A DNA stretch of 64,000 nucleotides from Streptomyces caatingaensis (lineage in GTDB: Bacteria; Actinomycetota; Actinomycetes; Streptomycetales; Streptomycetaceae). The stretch lies in the NCBI RefSeq assembly GCF_001187435.1, contig NZ_LFXA01000003.1:62001-126000 (forward strand), given 5' to 3'. The position numbers and the translations under genes were made by a program. Of the stretch, positions 11,991 through 20,309 are shown piece by piece. Position 1 is the first letter of the stretch; the number at the start of each line of letters is the position of its first letter. The notes beneath the pieces were generated by a model, which worked only from the letters and a program-made list of their open reading frames with translations, ran no database searches and had not been told where the DNA came from.

Positions 11991-13415
11991 GTGCCAGCGA
12001 CCGTGTTGAGCCCCGACTACGTCAACAGCTATCTCGACAGCCACCTGGCCGAACGCCAGGTCAACAAGATCCAGCACGGCTTCCCGTCCCCGCGGTTCTG
12101 GAACGAGACGTCCGTGCCGCTGGAGGAGATCGGCGAGGACCGCCGCCGGCTGCGCGCCGCCGGCGACCAGTCGCACGTCTTCCTCTACATCGGCGTCCCG
12201 TACTGCATCCAGACCAGCCCCGGAAAGTGCGGCTACTGCCTGTTCCCCGTCGAGGAGTTCCAGGGCAACGCGGCCCTGGAGAACTACTACGGCTACGTGG
12301 AACGCGAGGCCGAGATGTACCGGGAGCAGATGGAGGGCACCGTCCTGTCCGGCGCCTACTTCGGCGGCGGCACGTCCAATCTCTACAAGGCCCCCGTGTA
12401 CCACCGGATCATGGACATGGTCCGCGGCCTCTTCCCGGAGATCGCGAAGGACGCGGACCTCACGCTGGAGGGCATCCCCCAGCTCTTCTCCCGGGAGAAG
12501 ATGCAGGCGATCCGCGACTCCGGGATGAACCGGATCAGCATGGGCGTCCAGCAGATCAACGAGCGCCTCAACAGCTTCAGCGGGCGCAAGCAGACCACCA
12601 AGCATGTGATCCAGAGCCTGGAGTGGGCCCGTGAACTGGGCCTGGCCGCCAACGTCGACCTCATCTTCGGCTGGCCCCAGCAGACGGTGGACACGATGCT
12701 GGAGGACCTGGAGACGCTCGTCTCGTGGGACGTGTACGACATCACCCACTACGAGCTGAACGTCGGCGGCCCGACCGACTTCGCGCTCAACCGCTACCAC
12801 GAGCTGCCCAGCACCCTGGCCAACCTGGAGATGTACCGGGCGGGCCGGGACTTCCTGCTCGACCACGGCTACGAGCAGCTCTCCACGTACAACTTCCGCC
12901 GTCCCGGCGACCCCGCGTCCCGGGACTTCCGCGAGGGCTACCTCCCGCGCTTCGAGCACATGGACACGCTCGGGCTGGGCTACGCGGCGATCACCTTCTT
13001 CGGCAACCCGGCGCTGCCGCCCGGCCGTTCGTGGTCGTTCATCAACCAGCGCAGCCTGCCGCAGTACAAGGCGGCGATCGACGCCGGCCGCTTCCCCGTC
13101 GAGCGGGGCTTCCGGCACACGCCCGAGGACTGGCTGCTGATGGTCCTCTTCCGCAGCCTCATCAGCACCCGGATCGACCGGGTCCAGTACCGTGCCGCGT
13201 TCGGTCTCGACATCCACGAGAAGTTCGCGACCGTCTGGGACGTGCTGGCCGAGCGCGGCTACGCCGAGATCACGCCGGAGCACATCCGGCTGGTGGGCGA
13301 CGGCGCGTTCTACGCCCCGATGATCTCCGCCCTGATCGCCGAGGAGCGCTACCGCGAGCTGCGCGAGGAGGCCGCGCGGCGCAAGAAGGAGTCCGCCGCC
13401 CGGAGCGCCCGGTGA
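11991..13415 (+). CDS. HemN-like radical SAM enzyme, candidate polyketide cyclopropanase
   Basis: 474-residue radical SAM protein of the HemN/coproporphyrinogen-dehydrogenase-like class. The iron-sulfur cysteines are Cys72, Cys80 and Cys83 in PYCIQTSPGKCGYC, spaced C-x7-C-x2-C instead of the common C-x3-C-x2-C. GGGT in YFGGGTSNLY is the SAM-binding turn, and GMNRISMGVQ and NVDLIFGWPQQ are further HemN-type motifs. The C-terminal ~100 residues look like a HemN_C domain. Start GTG 11991 has AGAGGGGAA upstream. In jawsamycin a HemN-like enzyme adds methylene from SAM to polyketide double bonds to make cyclopropanes. The same role is inferred here because the gene sits between a KS-AT-DH-ACP PKS and a KR. 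A true heme-pathway role is unlikely in this context. Confidence 0.85.
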   Translation: MPATVLSPDYVNSYLDSHLAERQVNKIQHGFPSPRFWNETSVPLEEIGEDRRRLRAAGDQSHVFLYIGVPYCIQTSPGKCGYCLFPVEEFQGNAALENYYGYVEREAEMYREQMEGTVLSGAYFGGGTSNLYKAPVYHRIMDMVRGLFPEIAKDADLTLEGIPQLFSREKMQAIRDSGMNRISMGVQQINERLNSFSGRKQTTKHVIQSLEWARELGLAANVDLIFGWPQQTVDTMLEDLETLVSWDVYDITHYELNVGGPTDFALNRYHELPSTLANLEMYRAGRDFLLDHGYEQLSTYNFRRPGDPASRDFREGYLPRFEHMDTLGLGYAAITFFGNPALPPGRSWSFINQRSLPQYKAAIDAGRFPVERGFRHTPEDWLLMVLFRSLISTRIDRVQYRAAFGLDIHEKFATVWDVLAERGYAEITPEHIRLVGDGAFYAPMISALIAEERYRELREEAARRKKESAARSAR

Positions 13416-14173
13416 CGGACGCGTTCCCCCTCGACGGCCGGGGCGTCGTCGTCACCGGCGGCTCCCGGGGCATCGGCGCCGCGGTGGTACGGCTGGCGCT
13501 GGAGCAGGGCGCGGACGTCGTCTTCGGCTACCACAGCGGAGAGGAACGCGCCCGCGCCCTGGCCGAGGAGCTGAGCGCCGCCCACCCGGGGCGGCGCTGC
13601 ACCCCGCTCCGCGTCGACGTCGCCGACGCGGCGGACGCCGGACGCTTCGCCGCCACGGCCCTGGACCGCCTGGACCGGTTCGACGCCCTCGTCAACAACG
13701 CCGGCGTCACCCGCGACACGCTGTTCGCCCGCATGGCTCCGCGGCAGTGGCACGAGGTCATCGGCACCAACCTCGACAGCATGTACACCGTCACCAAGCC
13801 GCTGTTGATGCCGCTGGTCAAACAGCGCAGCGGCGCCGTCGTCAACATCGCCTCCTCCTCCGGCCTGCACGGCATTCCCGGCCAGACGGCGTACTCCGCC
13901 GCCAAGGCCGGCGTCGTCGGCTTCACCAAGGCCCTGGCCAAGGAGGTCGGCTCCCGGGGCGTGACCGTCAACGCGGTCGCCCCCGGCCTCATCGAGACCG
14001 ACATGACGGCCGCGATCCCCGAGGACAAGGCGGACTTCCTCAAGTCCCTCATCCCCGGCCACGCCTTCGGCACCCCGGAGGACGTGGCACATCTGGTCTG
14101 CTTCCTGGCGTCGGAGCGGGCGCGTTACATCACGGGGCAGGCGATCGAGATCGCGGGGGGTCTGGTGGTGTAG
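13412..14173 (+). CDS. 3-Oxoacyl-ACP reductase (discrete trans-acting ketoreductase)
   Basis: 253-residue short-chain dehydrogenase of FabG type. It has TGGSRGIGAAV (NADPH binding), NNAGVTRD, the catalytic Ser in IASSSGLHG, YSAAK (Tyr and Lys) and the FabG-like ending ITGQAIEIAGG. GTG 13412 overlaps the radical SAM stop by 4 bases. The upstream PKS has a dehydratase but no ketoreductase, so this enzyme is the obvious partner that makes the beta-hydroxyacyl-ACP. It is last in the cassette; no thioesterase, acyltransferase or export gene follows. Confidence 0.9.
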   Translation: MTDAFPLDGRGVVVTGGSRGIGAAVVRLALEQGADVVFGYHSGEERARALAEELSAAHPGRRCTPLRVDVADAADAGRFAATALDRLDRFDALVNNAGVTRDTLFARMAPRQWHEVIGTNLDSMYTVTKPLLMPLVKQRSGAVVNIASSSGLHGIPGQTAYSAAKAGVVGFTKALAKEVGSRGVTVNAVAPGLIETDMTAAIPEDKADFLKSLIPGHAFGTPEDVAHLVCFLASERARYITGQAIEIAGGLVV

Positions 14174-14184
14174 GGGGTGTGCGG

Positions 14185-14222
14185 GGCGGGTGCCCCCCGG
14201 CCGGGGGTGCCGGGCGGGGGGC
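14185..14222 (+). terminator. GC-rich palindrome after the ketoreductase gene
   Basis: A self-complementary CCCCCGGCCGGGGG core (14194-14207) in a G/C-only context, 20 bases after the KR stop. It is probably a terminator, though the minimal loop makes the structure uncertain. The rest of 14174-14461 holds no recognisable gene. Confidence 0.4.
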
Positions 14223-14461
14223 GGCGGCCGCACCTCGCCCCGGCTCCGTCCGGCGAACCGGTCCGGTTCGTGACCCAGTTCGTGGCGCTGTTGTCCGTGG
14301 CGACGACTGTCAGCGACGAGTACCGCGCGCTCCGCCTCACCTCCGGACGTCGCCGTTTCGGCCGCGTGGATGCGCCGAGTCGGCCTGCCGCCCCACCGGA
14401 TATCCTGCTCGCCACGGGACCGGGTGCGTCCGCACCACCGGCACGGCAGTGAGGTGACACA

Positions 14462-15010
14462 GTGCCCCCCTTATCGGACGGCTCGCCGTCGCTGATCGGC
14501 GAGGACGACCGCGACACGGCCGTGCGGCGCCTGCAGGACGCTTACGCCGAAGGGCTCATCCCGCACGAGGAGTTGGACGCGCGCCTCCACCAGGCGCTCC
14601 TCGCGCGATCGCGCGAGGAGCTCCTGTCGGCCCTGGCCGCGCTCCCGGAGGAGCAGCCGGCCGTGGCCGCCACGTCGACGATCGAAGCCGCCGGCGGACG
14701 GATCCGGCGACGCGGCGCATGGCGGGTGCCCCGCGTCCTCAAGGTCGAGTCGGCCTACGGAAGGGTGCGCCTGAACCTGTCCCGCGCGATCATCGAGCAT
14801 CCGGTCGTCGATCTCGAACTCCGCCTCGGAACCGGCGGGGCGAGGATCACGGTGCCCCGCGACGCGGTCGTCGACGTCAAGGGTCTGCGCACCCAGTGGA
14901 AGGACCTGCGCTACAGGACCCCAGGGCGTTCCCGCCCCGGCGGCCCGGAGATCCGGATCTCCGGGGTCATGGGGTTCGGGCGATTGACGATCCGCCACTC
15001 CCGGCGCTGA
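14462..15010 (+). CDS. DUF1707 (SHOCT-like) domain protein
   Basis: 182-residue protein. The N-terminal ~55 residues (GEDDRDTAVRRLQDAYAEG... followed by LDARLHQAL) are the DUF1707 helical domain common in actinobacteria. The C-terminal half is a beta-rich, LiaF-like region ending GVMGFGRLTIRHSRR. No transmembrane helix is seen. Function is unknown; such proteins are often found with envelope-stress genes. GTG 14462 is preceded by GAGGTGAC. The fourth codon is TTA (14471-14473), the rare leucine codon read by the developmental tRNA BldA in Streptomyces. This suggests expression late in growth if the start is right. The 3' end overlaps the convergent dipeptidase gene by 44 bases. Confidence 0.82.
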   Translation: MPPLSDGSPSLIGEDDRDTAVRRLQDAYAEGLIPHEELDARLHQALLARSREELLSALAALPEEQPAVAATSTIEAAGGRIRRRGAWRVPRVLKVESAYGRVRLNLSRAIIEHPVVDLELRLGTGGARITVPRDAVVDVKGLRTQWKDLRYRTPGRSRPGGPEIRISGVMGFGRLTIRHSRR

Positions 15011-15806
15011 TTACCGCACTGCGGCTCAAGGACCGCCGGGAGACCGGGAAGTCGAAGTACGTGCCGGGGAACGTCTCGGGCCGGTAGGTGAAGTGCCACC
15101 ACTCCTCCGGGAGGTTCCGGAAGCCCGCCTTCTCCAGGCCGTCCTTGAGCAGCAGCCGGTTGCCGCGCTGTTCACCGGTGACACGCGGGTCGAGGGTGTG
15201 GGACAGGGTGTCGAAGCAGTCGAAGCCCGTGCCCATGTCGAGGGAGTTGTCCGGGAAGCGGTCGCGCTGCGGGGCGTAGCAGGGTTTCAGCGGCTCGCCG
15301 GGGATGTAGGGGCGGGTGGGCAGGGCGGGCAGCCGCACCAGGGTGAGGTCGACCGTGCTGCCCCGGCTGTGGCCGGACCTGGCAGCGATGTAGCCGTCGT
15401 CGAAGAGCCTGGTCTTGTCGACGCGGGGGTAGAACTCGGCCTTCATCCGCTGGTCGCGGAGGTCCTCGGCCCAGCGCACGAAGTGGTCGACGGCGCGCTG
15501 TGGCCGGTAGCAGTCGTACACCTTGAGGGTGTAGCCGCGGCCGAGGAAGGAGCGCTGGGCCCGGCGCAGGGCGTTCGCGGCGTCGCGGGTCAGGATGCAC
15601 AGCGGTTGGCGGTAGCCGTCGACGCGGCCGCCGGTGAAGTTGTGCCGGGTGGGGTAGCGCATTTCCTGGCGGATGGTGGGGTCGACGTCGCGCAGGGCGA
15701 CGAACTCCGGTGGCGCCTTGGGCTCCGTGCCGGCCCGCGCGGTCGCCGGCACGGTCAGCAGGACGGCCGCCACGCCGGTGACCAGGCCGCGGAGGATTCT
15801 TCGCAT
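14967..15806 (-). CDS. Secreted VanX-like D-alanyl-D-alanine dipeptidase
   Basis: 279-residue M15D-family zinc dipeptidase. The VanX signature SGHSRGSTVDLTL (SxHxxGxxxD, two zinc ligands) and the EEWWHF motif (catalytic Glu and third zinc ligand His) are intact, with YDCYRPQRAV supplying the expected arginine. Unlike the cytoplasmic VanX of vancomycin resistance it has a clear Sec-type signal peptide (MRRILRG, hydrophobic core, ARAG), so it probably acts outside on wall-derived D-Ala-D-Ala. Start ATG 15806 is preceded by AGGAGG. No VanH or VanA partner is nearby, so nutrient recovery or wall turnover is more likely than glycopeptide resistance. It overlaps DUF1707 convergently. Confidence 0.85.
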   Translation of the reverse strand: MRRILRGLVTGVAAVLLTVPATARAGTEPKAPPEFVALRDVDPTIRQEMRYPTRHNFTGGRVDGYRQPLCILTRDAANALRRAQRSFLGRGYTLKVYDCYRPQRAVDHFVRWAEDLRDQRMKAEFYPRVDKTRLFDDGYIAARSGHSRGSTVDLTLVRLPALPTRPYIPGEPLKPCYAPQRDRFPDNSLDMGTGFDCFDTLSHTLDPRVTGEQRGNRLLLKDGLEKAGFRNLPEEWWHFTYRPETFPGTYFDFPVSRRSLSRSAVISAGSGGSSIARTP

Positions 15807-15905
15807 CGGATCCGGCCTCCTTCTCCTTCCGGGGACCGGCCCGGTCCCCGCAGGCGGCATCGTGGCCGGGGCCCGCCGGTGCTGTCCAGTGCCGGACCGG
15901 GCCGG

Positions 15906-16805
15906 TCAGGGGGCGGGCGTCGGTGTCCCGCCCGCCCCGCCCGCCCCGGCCGCCTCGCCCGCCCCGGCCGCCTCGTCCGCCCCGGCCGGGCGCCGGGCGT
16001 GGAAGATCCCCCAGCGCAGCCGGCCGCGCCGGGAGGCGTCCACCCACAGCGGCAGGTTCGTGAGGAGCTGCCGCAGGTAGTCCTGGCTGATGACCTCGCC
16101 GAGCCCGGCCCGGCGGGCCTCGGTCTCCTCGGTCAGCCGGACGTAGTGGTGCACCAGCTGCTCGCTGTGGTCGTCGAAGGCGACCTCCGCCATTCCGAGC
16201 CCGGCGAGCTCCTCCCGGTAGAAGGAGGGCGTGGCCAGGGCGTCCACCCCGAGCCGGGCGACGACCGGGCGGAGCTCCTCGGCGGGCGCGTCCTCGGCGG
16301 CCATGACGTCGGTGAAGGCCAGGGCCCCGCCCGGTGTGAGCACGCGTGCCGCCTCGGCCAGCGCCCGGGGGCGGTCGCCGCTGTGGCACAGGGCCTCCAG
16401 CGAGCACACCGCGTCGAACTCCCCGTCGGCGTACGGCACGTCGTGGAACGAGCCGGTGACGACCTCCACGAGCCCGTCCAGCCCGCGCTCCGCGTTGATC
16501 CGGCGGTGGCGTTCGTTCTGCCGCTCGCTGAGGTTGAGCGCGACGACCCGGCAGCCGAACCGCCGTGCCAGGTAGCGGGCGGTGCCGCCGTATCCGGAGC
16601 CGAGGTCCAGCACCCGTGTGCCCGGCCCCGGCTCCAGCCGTGCGGCCAGCCGTTCGACGGTCCGTCGCGAGGCGTCGGCCACCGGTTCTCCCGGCCGTTC
16701 GTAGATGCCGGTGTGGATGTCCTCCCCTCCCCAGACTTCTTCGTAGAAGGCGTCCACGTCCGCGGAGGCGTAATAGCTCCGCGTGGCGTCCTCACTCGTG
16801 GGCAC
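15906..16805 (-). CDS. SAM-dependent methyltransferase, sarcosine/dimethylglycine N-methyltransferase-like
   Basis: About 299 residues. Class I methyltransferase fold with the SAM-binding glycine loop LDLGSGYGGTARYLA, acidic loop LNLSERQNE and post-motif VCSLEAL. The N-terminal segment YYASADVDAFYEEVWGGEDIH is characteristic of the glycine-betaine pathway enzymes that methylate sarcosine and dimethylglycine, and of related small-molecule methyltransferases. The C-terminus is a low-complexity Gly/Ala tail. GTG 16805 is used (GAGAGGTG upstream); GTG 16814 is possible. No other betaine gene is adjacent, so the substrate is open. Confidence 0.75.
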   Translation of the reverse strand: MPTSEDATRSYYASADVDAFYEEVWGGEDIHTGIYERPGEPVADASRRTVERLAARLEPGPGTRVLDLGSGYGGTARYLARRFGCRVVALNLSERQNERHRRINAERGLDGLVEVVTGSFHDVPYADGEFDAVCSLEALCHSGDRPRALAEAARVLTPGGALAFTDVMAAEDAPAEELRPVVARLGVDALATPSFYREELAGLGMAEVAFDDHSEQLVHHYVRLTEETEARRAGLGEVISQDYLRQLLTNLPLWVDASRRGRLRWGIFHARRPAGADEAAGAGEAAGAGGAGGTPTPAP

Positions 16806-17012
16806 GTTCCTCACCTCTCCCGTGGTCCCCCAGCGACTCACCCGCCCACTTTGTCTGTTCTGCACCGGAGGAACCAGGGGTGATCCGGCCAGGGTCAGCG
16901 GTGCGCGGAGGAAGATCCTTCCCGGCGAGCGGCGGCGTGAACCGTGCCCGGTCGGCCCAGACCCCTCAACCGGCCTGCCCGGGAAGGAGGGTGAGGAACC
17001 GATGTACCGGCG

Positions 17013-18053
17013 CTACCAGTTGCAGCCGGTTTTGAGCATCTTGTCGGTGTCCATGCCGATGTCGGCGCGCCAGACTTCGAGGTCCCACGTCGGGCCGCCG
17101 AAGTGGCCTCCCGAACCGTTGGGGAAGGAGTACTTCGCGTGGCAGTAGAGCTGTTGGTAGACCGAATTCAGCTCGGTCTGCGTGTAGTTCGGGAACGTGT
17201 GGGTGTTGGCCCACACCTGTTTCCAGAGGTTCTCCATGTCATCGACGGCAGTGGTGCGCGTGGGGTTCAGGCTTGCGAACGCGTCGTCGGTCGGGGTGAC
17301 GTGGACGGAACGCAGGTTGCGGTCGGACAGGTTGATGTACACCTCGGTCTTTTTCACCCACTTCGAGTCGGTGATGCCGCCGTAGCCGAGACACTGGCTG
17401 TGGCAGGTCTCGTAGGCGTCGGCCCGGCCGGGGCTGTACAGGAGGTACTTGCTCTTCTCGAAGCCCTGCTTGACGCCCGCGTTGCTGTCGAGGACGCCCC
17501 CGATCTTGCCGCTGTCGGTCTCGTCCGTCGTCGGGTAGCCGTACCTGCCCCTCTCGTAGCCGTTCTGACCCCAGTACCAGCCGATGAGGCCGCGTACCGG
17601 GTGTGCTCCGGTGGCGGGGCTCCAGTAGATCGTCGCCTGCTGGAACTGCTGGCGCACCCCCTTGCCGTCCGGGTTCTTGAGCTCGTCGGTGAGCGGGTAT
17701 CCGATGCTGCCGCCCTCCCAGCCGTACTCGCCCCACTTCTGTCCGATGAGGCCCCAGACGGCGTGCGCTCCGGTGGCGGGGCTCCAGTAGATCGATCCGC
17801 CCGAGAAGACCTGGCGCCGGCCGACACCGTCCGGAAGGGCGAGTTCGTCGGTGATGGGGCAGCCGAGGGCCTGCTGTACACCGGGTGTCTGGGTGTACTC
17901 CGTCCAGATGGCTCCGTCGACCGAGTGGCCTCCGCTGCAGAAGACCTCGGCGGACGCCGGAGCGGCTTGGAGGCCCAGCAGCAGAAGCAGGCCCGCCGCG
18001 AGCAGGGTGAGGAGCCGTGCAGCTCTTGGTCTGGTCATGACAGCAGTATTCAT
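17013..18053 (-). CDS. Secreted LGFP-repeat protein with DUF2599-like C-terminus
   Basis: 346-residue exported protein. An N-terminal signal peptide (basic MTRPRAARLL, then a long leucine-rich core, then ASAEVF) is followed by about three LGFP-type repeats of ~50 residues (LGCPITDE, IGYPLTDE and YGYPTTDE, each with a repeat of the YWSPATGAHxVxGLIG type). LGFP repeats bind or sit in the cell wall of actinobacteria. The C-terminal ~150 residues, rich in Tyr and Trp with several cysteines, look like a DUF2599 domain. Start ATG 18053 or ATG 18038 is possible and neither has a strong ribosome binding site. No catalytic residues were recognised. Confidence 0.75.
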   Translation of the reverse strand: MNTAVMTRPRAARLLTLLAAGLLLLLGLQAAPASAEVFCSGGHSVDGAIWTEYTQTPGVQQALGCPITDELALPDGVGRRQVFSGGSIYWSPATGAHAVWGLIGQKWGEYGWEGGSIGYPLTDELKNPDGKGVRQQFQQATIYWSPATGAHPVRGLIGWYWGQNGYERGRYGYPTTDETDSGKIGGVLDSNAGVKQGFEKSKYLLYSPGRADAYETCHSQCLGYGGITDSKWVKKTEVYINLSDRNLRSVHVTPTDDAFASLNPTRTTAVDDMENLWKQVWANTHTFPNYTQTELNSVYQQLYCHAKYSFPNGSGGHFGGPTWDLEVWRADIGMDTDKMLKTGCNW

Positions 18054-18209
18054 GGGTACGGACGCACGGGCTGCGGGAGAAAGAGCCAGAGCATCCGGGC
18101 CGGGGGTGACCGAAAAGCCCAGCGGGCGCGTGACCATGACGTTTGTCATCCCGAGTCGATGGCGGAGGGCACTGACGGTCCATCGGTTCGCGGCCGTACC
18201 GTGAGGGAC

Positions 18210-18635
18210 ATGGAGATCACGAAGGACACCGCCCCCCGCACCCGCCGCACCGAGTGGAGCCTCTCGCTCCTCGGCGGGCTCAAGCACGAGGGGTCCTTCA
18301 CCGCCCGGGAGCGGACGGTGCACGTGGCCGCGGTGGGCGGCGCCAAGCTCGACCACACTGACGCCGAGCTGCCCGCCGGCCCGACCCACCTCGTCAAGGC
18401 GGCCCTGGTCGGCGGCGCGGAGCTCTCCTACCCCGAAGGCGCCTCCGCCGAGATCGACGCCTTCTCCGTCCTCGGCGGCGTCGACCTGACCGTCCCGGCC
18501 GGCACCGCGGTCGAGGTCAGCGGCTTCTCCCTCCTCGGCGGCCGCAGCAAGGACATCGACGGCGAGCCCGGCGGGGCCGTGGTCACGGTCCGCTCCTACT
18601 CCCTCGTCGGCGGCGTCACGATACGCCGGGCCTGA
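18210..18635 (+). CDS. LiaF/YvqF C-terminal-like beta-helix protein
   Basis: 141-residue soluble protein made of repeated short beta strands with the recurring pattern SLLGG, AVGGA, LVGGA, VLGGV, LLGGR, LVGGV. This is the shape of the cell-wall-active-antibiotics-response (LiaF C-terminal) domain, but there are no transmembrane helices. Function is unknown; related Streptomyces proteins often accompany DUF1707 genes, and one lies 3.7 kb away. ATG 18210 is used; GTG 18201 in the same frame is an alternative. Confidence 0.7.
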   Translation: MEITKDTAPRTRRTEWSLSLLGGLKHEGSFTARERTVHVAAVGGAKLDHTDAELPAGPTHLVKAALVGGAELSYPEGASAEIDAFSVLGGVDLTVPAGTAVEVSGFSLLGGRSKDIDGEPGGAVVTVRSYSLVGGVTIRRA

Positions 18636-18651
18636 CCGGCCGCCCGGCCCG

Positions 18652-18930
18652 TCAGCCCTCGTCCTCCATGACGGCGACGCAGCTCTCGCAGATCCGGTCG
18701 GCGTACTCCGGGGGGTACCAGGAGGATCCCTGACGTTCCGCCGGCCGCCAGGGTGCCTTCTCCATGGCGAAGGTGTCCTTTCCGCAGAACGTCCGCGGGC
18801 CCGGGGACGAGGCGTTCCCCGGGGCTCCGGGGGCCACGTGGACCCGGTGGACGCGGAGCCCGGCGGCGTCGGACCCCCTGCCGGACGCGGTCGCCGACCG
18901 GTCGAACTCGTACACGACGATGGTCTCCAT
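18652..18930 (-). CDS. Small hypothetical protein with CGK...CESC cysteine pairs
   Basis: 92 residues, starting METIVVYEFDRS. The C-terminal half has FCGKDTF and, about 30 residues later, RICESCVAVMEDE, a spacing that could bind one zinc ion. No known domain recognised. Support for it being real: ATG start, protein-like composition with Trp/Tyr/Cys, and it fills the gap between the LiaF-like gene and the serine hydrolase without overlap. Function is not assigned. Confidence 0.55.
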   Translation of the reverse strand: METIVVYEFDRSATASGRGSDAAGLRVHRVHVAPGAPGNASSPGPRTFCGKDTFAMEKAPWRPAERQGSSWYPPEYADRICESCVAVMEDEG

Positions 18931-19079
18931 GGGCCCGACCGTAGCCCGCCGCGCGGCGGCGCGCCCGCGGGAGCCGGACCCGATGCGTCGTCAGGGACCG
19001 TCCCCGACCCGGTGTCAGGGGCGGGTCGGGGGCGGGTGCGGGCCGTTCCCGGATGGCCGGGCGGGTCCGCGCCCGAATC

Positions 19080-20279
19080 ATGATCCCCATGAATTCCCTC
19101 GTCCTCTCCCGCCGGGCCCTCATGGGTGCCGCGCTGACCGCCGCCCTGCTCGCGGGCGCCACCGCCCCCGCCGCGTTCGCGGCCGTTCCCCCGACGACGG
19201 CCACGGCGCCGGCGTCCGCCGTCCCGCCGCTCGACCCCGCGGCCCTGCGCGCGGCGATCTCCGACCTGGACCACCCACAGGCGACCGGCGCCCAGCTGAG
19301 GGTCGGCGGCACGGCGGGCCGCTGGTACGGCACGGCCGGTGTGGCCGACCGGCGCACGGGCGCGCCGATCCGGCCGGACGACGCCTTCCGGGCGGGCAGC
19401 ATCACCAAGGTGTTCGTGGCGACGGTCGTGCTGCAACTGTCGGACGAGGGCCGGGTGGACCTGGACCGGCCGGCGCAGGACTACCTGCCGGAGCTGCGGG
19501 CCAAGGGGTACCCGCCGATCACGGTGGCGCAGCTGCTCGATCACACGAGCGGGCTGCCGGACGCGAAGGGTCCGGGGAAGACCACCCCGGAGCAGATCCT
19601 CGGCCACCGCTACGACCGGTGGACGCCGAGGACGATCCTGGCCGCGCTGCCCGACCGCACGATGAAGTTCGCGCCGGGCACCGCGCAGGAGTACCGGGGC
19701 ATCAACTACGTCCTGGCCTCCCTGCTGATCGAGAAGGTGACGGGCAGGCCGTACGCCGAGGCGATCGGCGAGCGCGTCCTTCGTCCGCTGGGCCTGCGCC
19801 ACACCTCGTTCCCCGGTGACGACCCCCGGATCCACGGCCCGCACGTCCACGGCTACCTGGCGATGTCGGACGGCACGCTGCGGGACGCCACGGTCTACAA
19901 CCAGTCCGAGGCGTGGGGAGAGGGCGAAGTCATCTCCACGACGGGGGATTTGGAGCGCTTCATCACGGCGCTGTTCACCCCGGGCAGGCTGCTGCCGAAG
20001 GCGACGCTGGACAAGATGTTCGCCCTGCCGGGCGGTGATGTGCGCATGGTGGACGGCTCCCCGGCCTGTTACGGCATGGGGCTCAAGTCGATCACGGTGA
20101 ACGGCGTGACGCTGTGGGGCAAGACGGGTGAGCGGTACGGCTACAACTCGGCGGTCGCCGCGACCCGCGACCTCCGGCGCACGGTCGTCTACTCGTGGAC
20201 GCCCACGCACCGGGATGCCACCCAGGGGCAGATGATCGCGCGCATCGCGGACGCGGTCACCAAGCCGCCCGCCCGCTGA
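19080..20279 (+). CDS. Secreted serine hydrolase, beta-lactamase/D-Ala-D-Ala carboxypeptidase-like (class C fold)
   Basis: About 399 residues, exported: SRRALMG followed by a hydrophobic stretch and AFA suggests a Tat or Sec signal. The serine-lysine pair is GSITKVF (SxxK). The second motif region reads EYRGINYVLAS, and GKTGERYGYNS supplies the KTG-like third motif. This pattern is that of the Streptomyces R61-type DD-peptidase/beta-lactamase family (PF00144). It probably acts on peptidoglycan stem peptides or small esters/amides outside the cell. ATG 19080 or ATG 19089 could be the start. It stands alone between unrelated genes. Confidence 0.85.
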   Translation: MIPMNSLVLSRRALMGAALTAALLAGATAPAAFAAVPPTTATAPASAVPPLDPAALRAAISDLDHPQATGAQLRVGGTAGRWYGTAGVADRRTGAPIRPDDAFRAGSITKVFVATVVLQLSDEGRVDLDRPAQDYLPELRAKGYPPITVAQLLDHTSGLPDAKGPGKTTPEQILGHRYDRWTPRTILAALPDRTMKFAPGTAQEYRGINYVLASLLIEKVTGRPYAEAIGERVLRPLGLRHTSFPGDDPRIHGPHVHGYLAMSDGTLRDATVYNQSEAWGEGEVISTTGDLERFITALFTPGRLLPKATLDKMFALPGGDVRMVDGSPACYGMGLKSITVNGVTLWGKTGERYGYNSAVAATRDLRRTVVYSWTPTHRDATQGQMIARIADAVTKPPAR

Positions 20280-20309
20280 ACAACGGCCGGGGCGAAAGTA
20301 TCGGGTGGG

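Noticed and set aside
8718..13283. 1521-codon open frame antisense to the PKS and radical SAM genes
   Set aside because: Shadow of strong third-position GC bias in the sense genes. Its translation is low-complexity with no known domain, while the sense frame has complete motifs.
14967..15806. Vancomycin-type resistance from the VanX-like gene
   Set aside because: No vanH, vanA or vanRS homologue nearby, and the protein has an export signal.
14967..15860. Longer start of the VanX-like gene at 15860
   Set aside because: The added 18 residues are upstream of the signal peptide and lack a ribosome binding site; ATG 15806 has AGGAGG.
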